64,000 bases of DNA from Streptomyces venezuelae ATCC 10712 (GTDB lineage Bacteria > Actinomycetota > Actinomycetes > Streptomycetales > Streptomycetaceae). The notes under the pieces were generated by a model. That model had not been told where the DNA came from, ran no database searches, and worked only from the letters and a program-made list of their open reading frames with translations. Below, one piece after another: positions 15,391-23,738 of the stretch (positions within the stretch are counted from its first letter, which is position 1; each line of letters opens with the position of its first letter). The stretch is from assembly GCF_008639165.1 (NCBI RefSeq), contig NZ_CP029197.1:3410001-3474000 (forward strand), written 5' to 3'. Position numbers and translations under genes: made by a program.

Positions 15391-16269
15391 GTGCTGGAGC
15401 GGCTCAACCAGGCACTCGACCGCATCGAGGAGCACCTCGCCGCCGACGCCGGCGGCGACCTCGACCCGGCCGAGCTCGCCCGGATCGCGGCCACCTCGGA
15501 GTACCACTTCCGGCGGCTCTTCTCGGCGCTCGCCGGGATGCCCCTGTCGGAGTACGTGCGGCGCCGGCGGCTCACCGTCGCGGGCGCCGAGGTGCTCGCC
15601 GGCGAGCGGACGCTCCTGGAGATCGCGGTGCGCCACGGCTACGGCTCCGGGGAGGCCTTCGCCCGCGCGTTCCGCGCGGTGCACGGGGTCGGCCCCGGGG
15701 AGGCCCGCCGGACGGGGGCCGCGCTCAACGCCCAGCCACGGATGTCCTTCCGCCTCGTCGTCGAAGGGAACAGCAGCATGCGGTACCGGATCGTGGAGAA
15801 GGCGGACCTCCGGGTCGTCGGGCGGAAGGCCCGCGTCCCGCTGGTCCACGAGGGGGAGAACCCGGCGATCGCCGCGCACATCCGGTCCCTCGGGCAGGAG
15901 ACGATCGCGCGCCTCGCGCGGCTCTCCGACCAGGAGCCCGCGGGGATCGTCTCGGCGGTCGTCCACCTCACGGACAGCCGGGAGGAGGGCGCCGAGCTCG
16001 ACTACTGGCACGCGGTGGTGAGCGACGCGGAGGTCCCCGGGGAGTTCGACGTGCTCGACGTGCCCGCCGGCAGCTGGGCCGTGTTCGAGAACGAGGGCCC
16101 GCTGCCGGAGGCCGTGCAGTACCTGTGGCGGGACATCTTCACCCAGTGGTTCCCGTCCAATCCGTACGCGATCAGGCCGGGGCCCGAGATCATGCGCCTC
16201 GACCCGTCGGAGGACTGGAAGACGGCGCGGGCGGAGCTGTGGATCCCGGTGGAGCACCGCACGGCGTGA
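15391..16269 (+). CDS. AraC-family regulator with GyrI-like effector domain
   Basis: 292 residues. The N-terminal double helix-turn-helix (about 8-105) has LARIAATSEYHFRRLFSALAGMPLSEYVRRRRL then VRHGYGSGEAFARAFRAVHGVGPGEAR. Residues 130-290 form a GyrI/BmrR-like effector-binding fold (YRIVEKADLRVVGRKARV and the terminal DPSEDWKTARAELWIPV). Such Rob/SoxS-like proteins sense lipophilic compounds and often control efflux or detoxification. No obvious target is adjacent. The GTG start is set by GGAAGGA, which lies inside an inverted repeat. Confidence 0.9.
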   Translation: MLERLNQALDRIEEHLAADAGGDLDPAELARIAATSEYHFRRLFSALAGMPLSEYVRRRRLTVAGAEVLAGERTLLEIAVRHGYGSGEAFARAFRAVHGVGPGEARRTGAALNAQPRMSFRLVVEGNSSMRYRIVEKADLRVVGRKARVPLVHEGENPAIAAHIRSLGQETIARLARLSDQEPAGIVSAVVHLTDSREEGAELDYWHAVVSDAEVPGEFDVLDVPAGSWAVFENEGPLPEAVQYLWRDIFTQWFPSNPYAIRPGPEIMRLDPSEDWKTARAELWIPVEHRTA

Positions 16270-16317
16270 GGCCGGGAGGAAGAGCCGGGAAGAAGAGGGG
16301 CCGCGTGACGGCGGTAT

Positions 16318-16354
16318 GAGGAAGGGCCGGTGGGGTTCCCACCGGCCCTTCCTC
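16318..16354. terminator. Bidirectional terminator between araC-type gene and mqnE
   Basis: A perfect 17-bp stem (16318-16334 with 16338-16354, GAGGAAGGGCC...) with loop GTT, between convergent genes. Confidence 0.85.
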
Positions 16355-16379
16355 ATGTGCTCACCACGCCGGTGCGTCG

Positions 16380-17543
16380 TCAGACCCGCATCGCCTGCGG
16401 CGTCTCCCGTCGCTCCGCGTCCGGGCCCGGGTACTCGCGGATGATCTCGTACCGGGTGTTCCGCTCGACCGGCCGGAAGCCCGCGTCGCGGATGAGTTCG
16501 AGCAGGTCCTCGCGACCCAGCTTGTTCGGCGTGCCGTAGTTGTCGGCGTCGTGCGTGATCTTGTACTCGACGACCGAGCCGTCCATGTCGTCGGCGCCGT
16601 GCTGGAGCGCGAGCTGCGCGGTCTGGACGCCGTGCATGACCCAGAAGACCTTGACGTGCGGCACGTTGTCGAAGAGGAGCCGGGAGACCGCGAAGGTCTT
16701 CAGGGCCTCGGCGCCGGTCGCCATGGTGGTGCGGGCCTGGAGCTTGTTGCGGACCTTGCCGTCCTTCATGTCCACGAAGTCGTGCTGGTAGCGCAGCGGG
16801 ATGAAGACCTGGAAGCCGCCGGTCTCGTCCTGGAGCTCACGGAGCCGCAGCACGTGGTCGACGCGGTGGCGGGGCTCCTCGATGTGCCCGTACAGCATCG
16901 TGCTCGGGGTCTTGAGGCCCTTCGCGTGGGCGAGCCGGTGGATCCGGGACCAGTCCTCCCAGTGGGTGCGGTGGTCCACGATGTGCTGGCGGACCTCCCA
17001 GTCGAAGATCTCGGCGCCGCCGCCGGTGAGCGATTCGAGGCCGGCTTCGATCAGCTCGTCGAGGATGTCGGAGGCGGACATGCCCGAGATGGTCTCGAAG
17101 TGGTGGATCTCGGTGGCGGTGAAGGCCTTGAGGGAGACGTTCGGCAGGGCCTTCTTGAGCTCGGAGAGGGAGCGCGGGTAGTACCGCCAGGGCAGGTTGG
17201 GGTGCAGCCCGTTGACGATGTGCAGCTCGGTGAGGTTCTCGTTCTCCATCGCCTTCGCGAGGCGCACGGCCTCCTCGATGCGCATGGTGTACGCGTCCTT
17301 CTCGCCCGGCTTGCGCTGGAAGGAGCAGTAGGCGCAGGAGGCGGTGCAGACGTTGGTCATGTTCAGATGCCGGTTGACATTGAAGTGGACCACGTCGCCG
17401 TTCTTGCGGGTCCTGACCTCGTGGGCCAGACCGCCGAGCCAGGCGAGGTCGTCGGACTCGTACAGGGCGATGCCGTCCTCACGGCTCAGCCGCTCACCGT
17501 CCCGGACCTTCTGCTCCAGCTCGCGCTTGAGCCCCGCGTCCAT
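16380..17543 (-). CDS. mqnE: Aminofutalosine synthase MqnE (radical SAM)
   Basis: 387 residues, the standard length. The enzyme joins the chorismate-derived enolpyruvyl benzoate to an adenosyl radical, making aminofutalosine in the futalosine route to menaquinone. The radical SAM cluster is C66-x3-C70-x2-C73 (NVCTASCAYCSF); the following QRKPGEKDAY and ELHIVNGLHP segments are typical of MqnE rather than MqnC. The start is the ATG at 17543 with GGGAGG upstream; a further in-frame start at 17585 adds a poor leader. Followed upstream by an Lrp regulator on the same strand. Confidence 0.95.
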   Translation of the reverse strand: MDAGLKRELEQKVRDGERLSREDGIALYESDDLAWLGGLAHEVRTRKNGDVVHFNVNRHLNMTNVCTASCAYCSFQRKPGEKDAYTMRIEEAVRLAKAMENENLTELHIVNGLHPNLPWRYYPRSLSELKKALPNVSLKAFTATEIHHFETISGMSASDILDELIEAGLESLTGGGAEIFDWEVRQHIVDHRTHWEDWSRIHRLAHAKGLKTPSTMLYGHIEEPRHRVDHVLRLRELQDETGGFQVFIPLRYQHDFVDMKDGKVRNKLQARTTMATGAEALKTFAVSRLLFDNVPHVKVFWVMHGVQTAQLALQHGADDMDGSVVEYKITHDADNYGTPNKLGREDLLELIRDAGFRPVERNTRYEIIREYPGPDAERRETPQAMRV

Positions 17544-17604
17544 ACGGCCGCCTCCCTTTTGTCTCTGAATTCGCGCTCTGACCACCGTACTCTCAGCGGT
17601 CCGG

Positions 17605-18060
17605 TCAGCCTTCTTCGGGCAGCTCTCCGACCCGGTTCTCCCACTTGGTGGAGAGCACGATGGTCGTGCGGGTGCGGGAGACGCCCTTGGTGCCGCTGAG
17701 GCGGCGGATGGTCTTCTCCAGGCCGTCGACGTCGCTGGCGCGGACCTTGAGCATGAAGGAGTCGTCGCCGGCGATGAACCAGCAGTCCTCGATCTCGGCG
17801 AGGTCCTTGAGGCGGCGGGCCACGTCCTCGTGGTCGGCGGCGTCGGAGAGGGAGATGCCGATGAGGGCGGTCACGCCGAGGCCGAGCGAGGCGGCGTCGA
17901 CGGTGGCGCGGTAGCCGGTGATGACTCCGGCGGCCTCAAGGCGGTTGATGCGGTCGGTGACGGAGGGGCCGGAGAGCCCGACGAGCCGGCCGAGCTCGGC
18001 GTACGAGGCACGGCCGTTCTCGCGCAGAGCCTGGATGAGCTGCCTGTCCACGGCGTCCAT
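17605..18060 (-). CDS. Lrp/AsnC-family regulator
   Basis: 151 residues: helix-turn-helix at about 3-50 (MDAVDRQLIQALRENGRAS then VGLSGPSVTDRINRLEAAGVI), then a RAM ligand domain (ALIGISLSD...DCWFIAGDDSFMLKVRASD...TRTTIVLSTKWENR). Amino-acid-responsive, octamer-forming in the family. I chose the ATG at 18060; the upstream ATG at 18156 would include the promoter. It lies between mqnE and ubiX in the menaquinone block but is not clearly functionally linked. Confidence 0.9.
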   Translation of the reverse strand: MDAVDRQLIQALRENGRASYAELGRLVGLSGPSVTDRINRLEAAGVITGYRATVDAASLGLGVTALIGISLSDAADHEDVARRLKDLAEIEDCWFIAGDDSFMLKVRASDVDGLEKTIRRLSGTKGVSRTRTTIVLSTKWENRVGELPEEG

Positions 18061-18118
18061 AGGGAGGAACCTTCCATTGTCCAGCGATACCGCGAGTTTA
18101 GGTGTAGAATCTAAGGTA

Positions 18119-18138
18119 CACAGGGGCGACACCCTGTG
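18119..18138. promoter_or_regulatory. Palindrome CACAGGG-N6-CCCTGTG
   Basis: A perfect 7-bp inverted repeat, 58 bases upstream of the Lrp start and 81 bases upstream of the divergent small gene. A weaker TTAG-N9-CTAA pair (18098-18114) lies beside it. Plausible binding site for Lrp autoregulation, or for control of the small gene. Confidence 0.5.
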
Positions 18139-18219
18139 AATCTTGCAGTGGTTCATGGATCGAGCCGCTGTCGCTCACAACGAGCAGATCAAAGACGATC
18201 TTCAGGAGTGGTGTTCACC

Positions 18220-18345
18220 GTGTACACGATCGAGATGGCCTACGCCCGTATGCGCGAGCTGCAGGACCTGGCCAACCGCTCGCGTGCCCACCAGCCGACC
18301 GCCGCCTCGAAGCGTGCCGAGAAGAAGCACGCCAAGAAGCGCTAA
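18220..18345 (+). CDS. Small basic protein, 41 residues
   Basis: Starts at a GTG with AGGAG 11 bases upstream: VYTIEMAYARMRELQDLANR, then a Lys/Arg-rich tail ending KRAEKKHAKKR. The first half can form an amphipathic helix. It is divergent from the Lrp gene and its last four bases overlap the convergent ubiX stop. I recall similar short proteins in other Streptomyces at this position but know no function. Codon usage (G/C third positions) supports it being real. Confidence 0.65.
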   Translation: MYTIEMAYARMRELQDLANRSRAHQPTAASKRAEKKHAKKR

Positions 18346-19019
18346 TCCGACCGGGGGGTCGCTCCACCGAGCTCTCCCTCCCACCGGCGGTACAACCGAT
18401 GCGGCACGCGCGCCGCGTCGAGGACCCGCCCGGCGACGAAGTCCACCAGATCCTGGATGTGCGTCGCCCCCGCGTAGAACGCCGGAGAGGCGGGCAGCAC
18501 CACGGCGCCCGCCTCGTCCAGCGCCACCATGTGCCTGAGCGTCTGACCGTTCAGCGGGGTCTCCCGCACGGCGACCACCAGCGGCCGCCGCTCCTTCAGC
18601 GTCACGCTCGCGACCCGCTGCAGCAGGTCCTTCGAGAGCCCCAGTGCCACTCCCGCCACCGCCGCGGTCGAGGCCGGCACCACCAGCATCCCCTTCGCCG
18701 GGTACGACCCGGAGGACGGCCCCGCGGCCAGGTCCCCGGCCGCCCAGTACCGCACGTCCCCCAGCCGGTCCGACACGTCGAACGCGTCCGGCTTCCCGTC
18801 CGCGCCCCGCGCCAGCCAGGCCGCCAGGTCCTCGCGCCAGTGGGCGTCGCGGAAGGAGATCCCCGTCTCGTCCAGCAGCGTGAGCCGCGAGGCCCGCGAC
18901 ACGACGAGGTCGACGCTCTCCCCCGCGGCGAGCAGACCGCGCAGCACGGCGGCGGCGTACGGCGTACCCGACGCCCCGGAGACCCCCACGATCCAAGGGG
19001 TGCGCTTGCCGTCGTTCAT
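18342..19019 (-). CDS. UbiX-family flavin prenyltransferase
   Basis: 225 residues. It makes prenylated FMN, the cofactor of UbiD decarboxylases. Motifs: IVGVSGASGTPYAAAVLRGL near 10-30 (FMN phosphate loop), VVPASTAAVAGVALGLSKDLLQR near 114-136, RRPLVVAVRETPLN near 145-158, and PASPAFYAG near 175-183. The start is the ATG at 19017-19019. Transcribed with mqnP and the UbiD gene; the three act together after naphthoate formation: prenylation, then decarboxylation with prFMN. Confidence 0.93.
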   Translation of the reverse strand: MNDGKRTPWIVGVSGASGTPYAAAVLRGLLAAGESVDLVVSRASRLTLLDETGISFRDAHWREDLAAWLARGADGKPDAFDVSDRLGDVRYWAAGDLAAGPSSGSYPAKGMLVVPASTAAVAGVALGLSKDLLQRVASVTLKERRPLVVAVRETPLNGQTLRHMVALDEAGAVVLPASPAFYAGATHIQDLVDFVAGRVLDAARVPHRLYRRWEGELGGATPRSD

Positions 19020-19050
19020 GCCGCCGAGCCTATCCGTCATCGCGCCGGGG

Positions 19051-19953
19051 CTACGGGGTGAGCCCGCGGACCAGCAGGTCGAGGAGGGCGCACACGAACA
19101 GCGCCATCCCGATGAAACCGTTCACCGTGAAGAAGGCCCGGTTCAGCCGGGACAGGTCGTGCGGCTTCACGATCGAGTGCTCGTAGCAGAAGGCCGCCGC
19201 CACGATCACCAGGCCGACCCAGAAGAAGGCACCGGCGCCGGTGGCGAGGGCGTACCAGACGAGCAGTCCGGTGGTGACGACGGCGGAGGCGCGGGCGCCC
19301 CAGAGCGCGGCCGGGATGCCGAAGCGGGCCGGGACCGACAGCACGCCGTGGGCGCGGTCCGCCTGGACGTCCTGGCAGGCGAAGATCAGGTCGAAGCCGC
19401 CGATCCAGACGCCGACCGCGAGCCCGAGGATGACCGCGTCCCAGGACCACTCGCCGGTCACCGCGAGCCAGGCGCCGATCGGCCCGATGGCCTGGGCGAG
19501 GCCCAGGATGGCGTGCGGGAAGTTGGTGAACCGCTTGCCGTACGGATAGACGACCATCGGGATGACGGCGAGCGGCGCGAGCGCCAGGCAGAGCGGGTTG
19601 AGCAGGGCTGCGGCGCCGAGGAACACGACGACCGCGATCCCGGCCCCGGTCCACGCCGACCGCACGGACACCGCGCCGGTCACCAGCTCGCGGTTGGCCG
19701 TCCGCGGATTACGCGCGTCGATCTCGCGGTCGATGATCCGGTTGCAGGCCATGGCGAAGGTGCGCAGCCCCACCATGCAGACGGTGACGAGGAACAGCGT
19801 CCACCAGTGGATGTTCCTGTCCATCTGGAACATCGCGGTGAGCGCGGCGGTGTAGGCGAAGGGCAGCGCGAACACCGAGTGCTCGATCATCACCAGGCGC
19901 AGGAACGCCTTCGTACGCCCCGGCTGCGCGCCGGGCACGGCGGCCGTGGTCAC
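19051..19953 (-). CDS. mqnP: Menaquinone prenyltransferase MqnP (UbiA family)
   Basis: 300 residues, about eight or nine membrane helices. The first Asp-rich motif is NRIIDREIDARNPRTANREL near 73-92, the second DVQADRAHGV near 194-203; both bind Mg-diphosphate of the polyprenyl donor. It attaches the isoprenoid tail to 1,4-dihydroxy-6-naphthoate. The gene overlaps the upstream UbiD gene by four bases (ATGA) and precedes ubiX by 31 bases. Confidence 0.93.
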   Translation of the reverse strand: MTTAAVPGAQPGRTKAFLRLVMIEHSVFALPFAYTAALTAMFQMDRNIHWWTLFLVTVCMVGLRTFAMACNRIIDREIDARNPRTANRELVTGAVSVRSAWTGAGIAVVVFLGAAALLNPLCLALAPLAVIPMVVYPYGKRFTNFPHAILGLAQAIGPIGAWLAVTGEWSWDAVILGLAVGVWIGGFDLIFACQDVQADRAHGVLSVPARFGIPAALWGARASAVVTTGLLVWYALATGAGAFFWVGLVIVAAAFCYEHSIVKPHDLSRLNRAFFTVNGFIGMALFVCALLDLLVRGLTP

Positions 19954-21401
19954 AGCCCGTACTCCTTCCAGCGGCGGTCCACCAGGGCGGCGGTCGCCGG
20001 GTCCGACTCGACCATGTCCGGCCAGCCGCCGTCGCGGGTGTAGCCCTCCTCGGGCAGCTTCTTCGTGGCGTCGATGCCGGCCTTGCCGCCCCAGAACTGC
20101 TGGTAGGAGGCGTGGTCGAGGTGGTCGACGGGGCCCTCGACGACCGTCAGGTCACGGGCGTAGTCGGTGTTCCCGAGCGCCCGCCAGGACACCTCGTGCA
20201 GGTCGTGGACGTCGCAGTCCTTGTCGACCACGATGATCAGCTTGGTCAGCGACATCATGTGCGCGCCCCAGATGGCGTGCATGACCTTCTGGGCGTGCTT
20301 CGGGTACTTCTTGTCGATCGAGACGATCGCGCAGTTGTGGAAGCCGCCCGACTCCGGCAGGTGGTAGTCGACGATGTCCGGCACGATGATCTTGAGCAGC
20401 GGCAGGAAGAAACGCTCCGTCGCCCGGCCGAGCGGGCCGTCCTCGGTCGGCGGCCGGCCGACCACGATCGACTGGAGCAGCGGACGCTTCCGCATCGTCA
20501 CGCAGTCGATCTTCAGCGCGGGGAACGGCTCCTGCGGCGTGTAGAAACCGGTGTGGTCGCCGAAGGGCCCCTCCGGCAGCATCTCGCCCGGCTCGAGCCA
20601 GCCCTCGATCACGACCTCGGCCTGCGCGGGCACCTGGAGCGGGACGGTCTTGCAGTCGACCATCTCGATCCGCTTGCCCTGGACGAAGCCGGCGAAGAGG
20701 TACTCGTCGATGTCGCCGGGCAGCGGGGCGGTCGAGGCGTACGTGACGGCCGGCGGGCAGCCGAAGGCGATCGCGACCGGCAGCCGCTCGCCGCGCTCCG
20801 CCGCCACCGCGTAGTGGTTGCGGCTGTCCTTGTGGATCTGCCAGTGCATGCCGATGGTGCGCTTGTCGTGCCGCTGGAGCCGGTAGAGCCCGAGGTTCCG
20901 CACCCCGGTCTCCGGGTGCTTGGTGTGGGTGAGCCCCAGGTTGAAGAAGGAGCCGCCGTCCTTGGGCCAGGTGAAGAGCGCGGGCAGCTGGTCGAGGTCG
21001 ACGTCGTCGCCGGTCAGGACCACCTCCTGGACGGGGGCGTCCTTCACCTTCTTCGGCGGCACGTGGACCATCGAGCCGAGCTTGCCGAAGGCCTCGCGGA
21101 CCCCGATGAAGCCCTGCGGCAGCTCGGGCTTGAGCAGCCCGCCGATCTTCTCGCTGATCTCGCCGTACGACTTCAGGCCGAGGGCCTTGAGCAGGCGGCG
21201 GTCGGTGCCGAAGACGTTCATCGCGAGGGGCATCGAGGCGCCCTTGACGTTCTCGAAGAGAAGCGCCGGACCCCCCGCCTTGTTCACCCGGTCGACGATC
21301 TCCCCGACCTCCAGGTACGGGTCGACTTCGGCCTTGATGCGCTTGAGGTCGCCTTCGCGCTCGAGGGCCCTGAGCAGCGAGCGGAGATCGTCGTAAGCCA
21401 T
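19950..21401 (-). CDS. UbiD-family menaquinone biosynthesis decarboxylase
   Basis: 483 residues, the usual UbiD size. Opening MAYDDLRSLLRALEREGDLKRI, then PALLFENVKG near 45-55, IGMHWQIHKDSRNHYAVAAERGERLPVAIAFGC near 156-190, and EGWLEPGEMLPEGPFGDHTGFYTP near 266-290 with the catalytic Glu/Arg region. It decarboxylates the prenylated naphthoate using prFMN supplied by the UbiX homologue downstream (called MqnL in some schemes, from memory). First gene of the mqnP-ubiX operon. Confidence 0.93.
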   Translation of the reverse strand: MAYDDLRSLLRALEREGDLKRIKAEVDPYLEVGEIVDRVNKAGGPALLFENVKGASMPLAMNVFGTDRRLLKALGLKSYGEISEKIGGLLKPELPQGFIGVREAFGKLGSMVHVPPKKVKDAPVQEVVLTGDDVDLDQLPALFTWPKDGGSFFNLGLTHTKHPETGVRNLGLYRLQRHDKRTIGMHWQIHKDSRNHYAVAAERGERLPVAIAFGCPPAVTYASTAPLPGDIDEYLFAGFVQGKRIEMVDCKTVPLQVPAQAEVVIEGWLEPGEMLPEGPFGDHTGFYTPQEPFPALKIDCVTMRKRPLLQSIVVGRPPTEDGPLGRATERFFLPLLKIIVPDIVDYHLPESGGFHNCAIVSIDKKYPKHAQKVMHAIWGAHMMSLTKLIIVVDKDCDVHDLHEVSWRALGNTDYARDLTVVEGPVDHLDHASYQQFWGGKAGIDATKKLPEEGYTRDGGWPDMVESDPATAALVDRRWKEYGL

Positions 21402-21491
21402 AGGGGCCAGTATCGGTCACCGGCTACCCTTGACCTGTCACCGGGGCCGCCGAAACGCGCCCCCGCCACCGCTTCCAGGGGGCTGTCCCAC

Positions 21492-21920
21492 ATGCTCAGG
21501 GCGCTGCTGTTCATCCTGCCGCTGGCGCTGATGATCTACGCCTTCATCGACTGCCTGAACACCCCGGAAGAAGAGGCCAAGCACCTGCCGAAGGTGGTCT
21601 GGGTCATCGTCATCCTGCTGTTCTGGGTCGTCGGGGCGATCGGCTGGATCGCCGCGGGCAAGGTCAGGCGCCCGGCCGGGGCCAGGGGCGGCGCGGGCGG
21701 CTGGGTGGCCCCCGACGACAACCCCGACTTCCTGAAGTCCCTCCGGAACGAACCGGCCCGTAACGACCCGGCCCGGGACGAGGACGCGGCGCGGGACGAC
21801 GAGGCCGGCCTCAAGGAGTGGGAGGCGGACCTCCGCCGCCGCGAGGAGGAGCTGCGCAAGCGCGAGCGCGGCGAGGAGGACCGCCGCGGGCGCGAGCGCG
21901 GCGAGGACACCGAGAGCTGA
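21492..21920 (+). CDS. PLDc_N-domain small membrane protein with charged tail
   Basis: 142 residues: hydrophobic segments at about 2-21 and 37-57 around NTPEEEAKHLPKVVWVI, the pattern of the phospholipase D N-terminal (PLDc_N) domain, followed by a 85-residue charged coiled-coil tail (LKEWEADLRRREEELRKRERGEED). No nuclease domain is present. Divergent from the menaquinone operon. The stop shares its last base with the ATG of the LysR gene (TGATG), so they are coupled. Confidence 0.8.
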   Translation: MLRALLFILPLALMIYAFIDCLNTPEEEAKHLPKVVWVIVILLFWVVGAIGWIAAGKVRRPAGARGGAGGWVAPDDNPDFLKSLRNEPARNDPARDEDAARDDEAGLKEWEADLRRREEELRKRERGEEDRRGRERGEDTES

Positions 21921-22804
21921 TGGAGCTCAGGCTCCTCGCCACCTTCGAGAAGGTCGCGACCGTCCTCTCCTTCACCCGGGCCGCCGCCGAGCTGGGGTAC
22001 GCGCAGTCCAGCGTCACGGGCCAGGTCCGCTCCCTGGAGTCCTCGCTCGGGGTGGAGCTCTTCGAGCGCCTCGGCAGCCGCATCCGCCTCACCGAGGCCG
22101 GTGAGCGCCTCCTGCCGTACGCCCGGCGGATGGCGGAGCTCGCGGAGGAGGCCCGTACGGCCGTGGCGGCCACCGCGGAGCCCACGGGCACGATCGCGGT
22201 GGGCACGATGGAGTCGCTGACCTCCTACCGGCTGCCGCCGCTCCTGGAGTACTTCCACCACCGCTACCCGGGGGTGCGGCTCACGCTGCGGCCCACCCTC
22301 GGCGACGAGACCCGGCAGGCCCTGCGCCAGGGCACGTACGACGTGGGGTTCCTGATGGAGCCGGAGACGGAGCACGACGGCCTGGAGTCGGAGGTCCTCG
22401 CGCCGGAGCCGCTGGTCCTGGTGGCGGGCCCGGACCATCCCCTCGCCGGCGGTACGGGGCTGACGGCCGCGGACGTGGCCGGCGCCCAGCTGGTGGGCAC
22501 CGAGCCGGGCTGCCCGTACCGCGACCTGTTCGAGCGCGAGCTCGGGGAGTGGTCGCCGCCGTTCATGGAGTTCGGCACGATCGAGGCGACCAAGCGGGGG
22601 GTGGCGGGGGGCCTCGGCGTGGCGCTCCTGCCGAGGGTGGCGGTCGCCTCGGAGCTGGCCGCCGGAACCCTGGTGGAGCTCGCCTGGCAGGCCCCGTTCA
22701 CCCTCTTCACCCAACTCGCGTGGCGACGGGGGAAGCGGCTTCCGCCGCACGTCCGCCTGTTCGTGGAGCAGGCGCGGCGCCTCGTGCGGGAGCAGCGAGG
22801 GTGA
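21920..22804 (+). CDS. LysR-family transcriptional regulator
   Basis: 294 residues: helix-turn-helix at about 1-60 (LLATFEKVATVLSFTRAAAELGYAQSSVTGQVRSLE), then a periplasmic-binding-like effector domain (GTIAVGTMESLTSYRLPPLLEYFHHRYP...). Coupled to the membrane protein gene upstream. Its last 98 bases overlap, antisense, the 3' end of the convergent EamA transporter, which is the most likely functional neighbour although LysR targets are normally divergent. Confidence 0.92.
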   Translation: MELRLLATFEKVATVLSFTRAAAELGYAQSSVTGQVRSLESSLGVELFERLGSRIRLTEAGERLLPYARRMAELAEEARTAVAATAEPTGTIAVGTMESLTSYRLPPLLEYFHHRYPGVRLTLRPTLGDETRQALRQGTYDVGFLMEPETEHDGLESEVLAPEPLVLVAGPDHPLAGGTGLTAADVAGAQLVGTEPGCPYRDLFERELGEWSPPFMEFGTIEATKRGVAGGLGVALLPRVAVASELAAGTLVELAWQAPFTLFTQLAWRRGKRLPPHVRLFVEQARRLVREQRG

Positions 22805-23636
22805 CCTTCAGGCTGGCGAACACGATCAGCGGGACGCCGAGCGCCTGGACGAGCCCGATGTGGTGCCCGTACACGGCCCAGTCGACGCCCATGGCGACGG
22901 CGGGGTAGGTGAAGGCGAGCACGGCGATCTTGGCGGTGGGGAGCTTGGCGTAGGCGGCGTACATCAGCACGTACATCAGCCCGGTGTGGATCAGTCCGAG
23001 ACCCACCAGCCAGCCCCAGCCGGCGCCGAGCTTCGCCGCCGCGCCGAAGTCGGCGAACGGCAGCAGCAGCGGAAGCCCGACCAGCACCTGCACGAGCGCG
23101 ATCAGATGGGGCCGTACGCCGGTGATCCGCTTGGTGACGAAGGTGGCGAGGGCGTAGAGCACGGCGGCGGCGAGGGCGAAGCCGAGCCCCTTGAGGGAGG
23201 CCGTCTCCCCCGGCCGCACCCCGGAGACGAGCACGAGCCCGACGAAGGCGAGCCCGAGCCAGCCGAGCTTCCCGGCGGAGATCCGCTCCCGCAGGAACAG
23301 CGCCCCGAGCAGCACGAGGAAGAAGGGCTGCGTGTGGTAGACGACGGTGGCGAGGGAGATGGAGGTCGCCTGGTAGGCCTCGAACAGGAACACCCAGTTG
23401 AAGACGATGAAGGCGCCCCCGAGCGCGGCCAGCCCCAGCTTCCGCCCGGTGAACCCGTGCCCGGTGAAGAACCCCCGGACCCCGCTGTACACCCCGAGCG
23501 CGAGCGCCCCGAACAAGCACCGGAAGAACACCACCTCGAACGGCGACGCCCCGGACTCGACGACGAACACGCCGAGCGTCCCGGACAGCACCATGGCGAG
23601 GGTGAGTTCGACGGTTCCCCTGGTCTCGTTTCTCAT
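22707..23636 (-). CDS. EamA/DMT-family transporter
   Basis: 309 residues with about ten membrane helices in two EamA repeats (LTLAMVLSGTLGVFVVESG... and ALAAAVLYALATFVTKRITG...). Such drug/metabolite exporters move amino acids, purines or other metabolites; the substrate is not predictable. Start at the ATG of MRNETRG (23636); the upstream alternative is unlikely. The C-terminal 33 residues, after the last helix, are encoded opposite the end of the LysR gene and are Ala/Arg-rich, as expected of a recently extended tail. Confidence 0.88.
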   Translation of the reverse strand: MRNETRGTVELTLAMVLSGTLGVFVVESGASPFEVVFFRCLFGALALGVYSGVRGFFTGHGFTGRKLGLAALGGAFIVFNWVFLFEAYQATSISLATVVYHTQPFFLVLLGALFLRERISAGKLGWLGLAFVGLVLVSGVRPGETASLKGLGFALAAAVLYALATFVTKRITGVRPHLIALVQVLVGLPLLLPFADFGAAAKLGAGWGWLVGLGLIHTGLMYVLMYAAYAKLPTAKIAVLAFTYPAVAMGVDWAVYGHHIGLVQALGVPLIVFASLKVTLAAPARGAAPAPRTGGRAAEAASPVATRVG

Positions 23637-23699
23637 GCCCCCGAACCTACGAGCCCCCAAGAACCCGGTCCACGCCCCAGCGAGGACACCTCCCGATAC

Positions 23700-23723
23700 C
23701 CCCGATCGGCAGAACCGATGGGG
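23700..23723 (-). terminator. Possible hairpin after the LysR gene
   Basis: CCCCGATCGG / CCGATGGGG with a 5-base loop, 15 bases after the LysR stop on the minus strand. The stem is imperfect and there is no T-run. Confidence 0.4.
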
Positions 23724-23738
23724 TCGCGGTCGCGGTGT

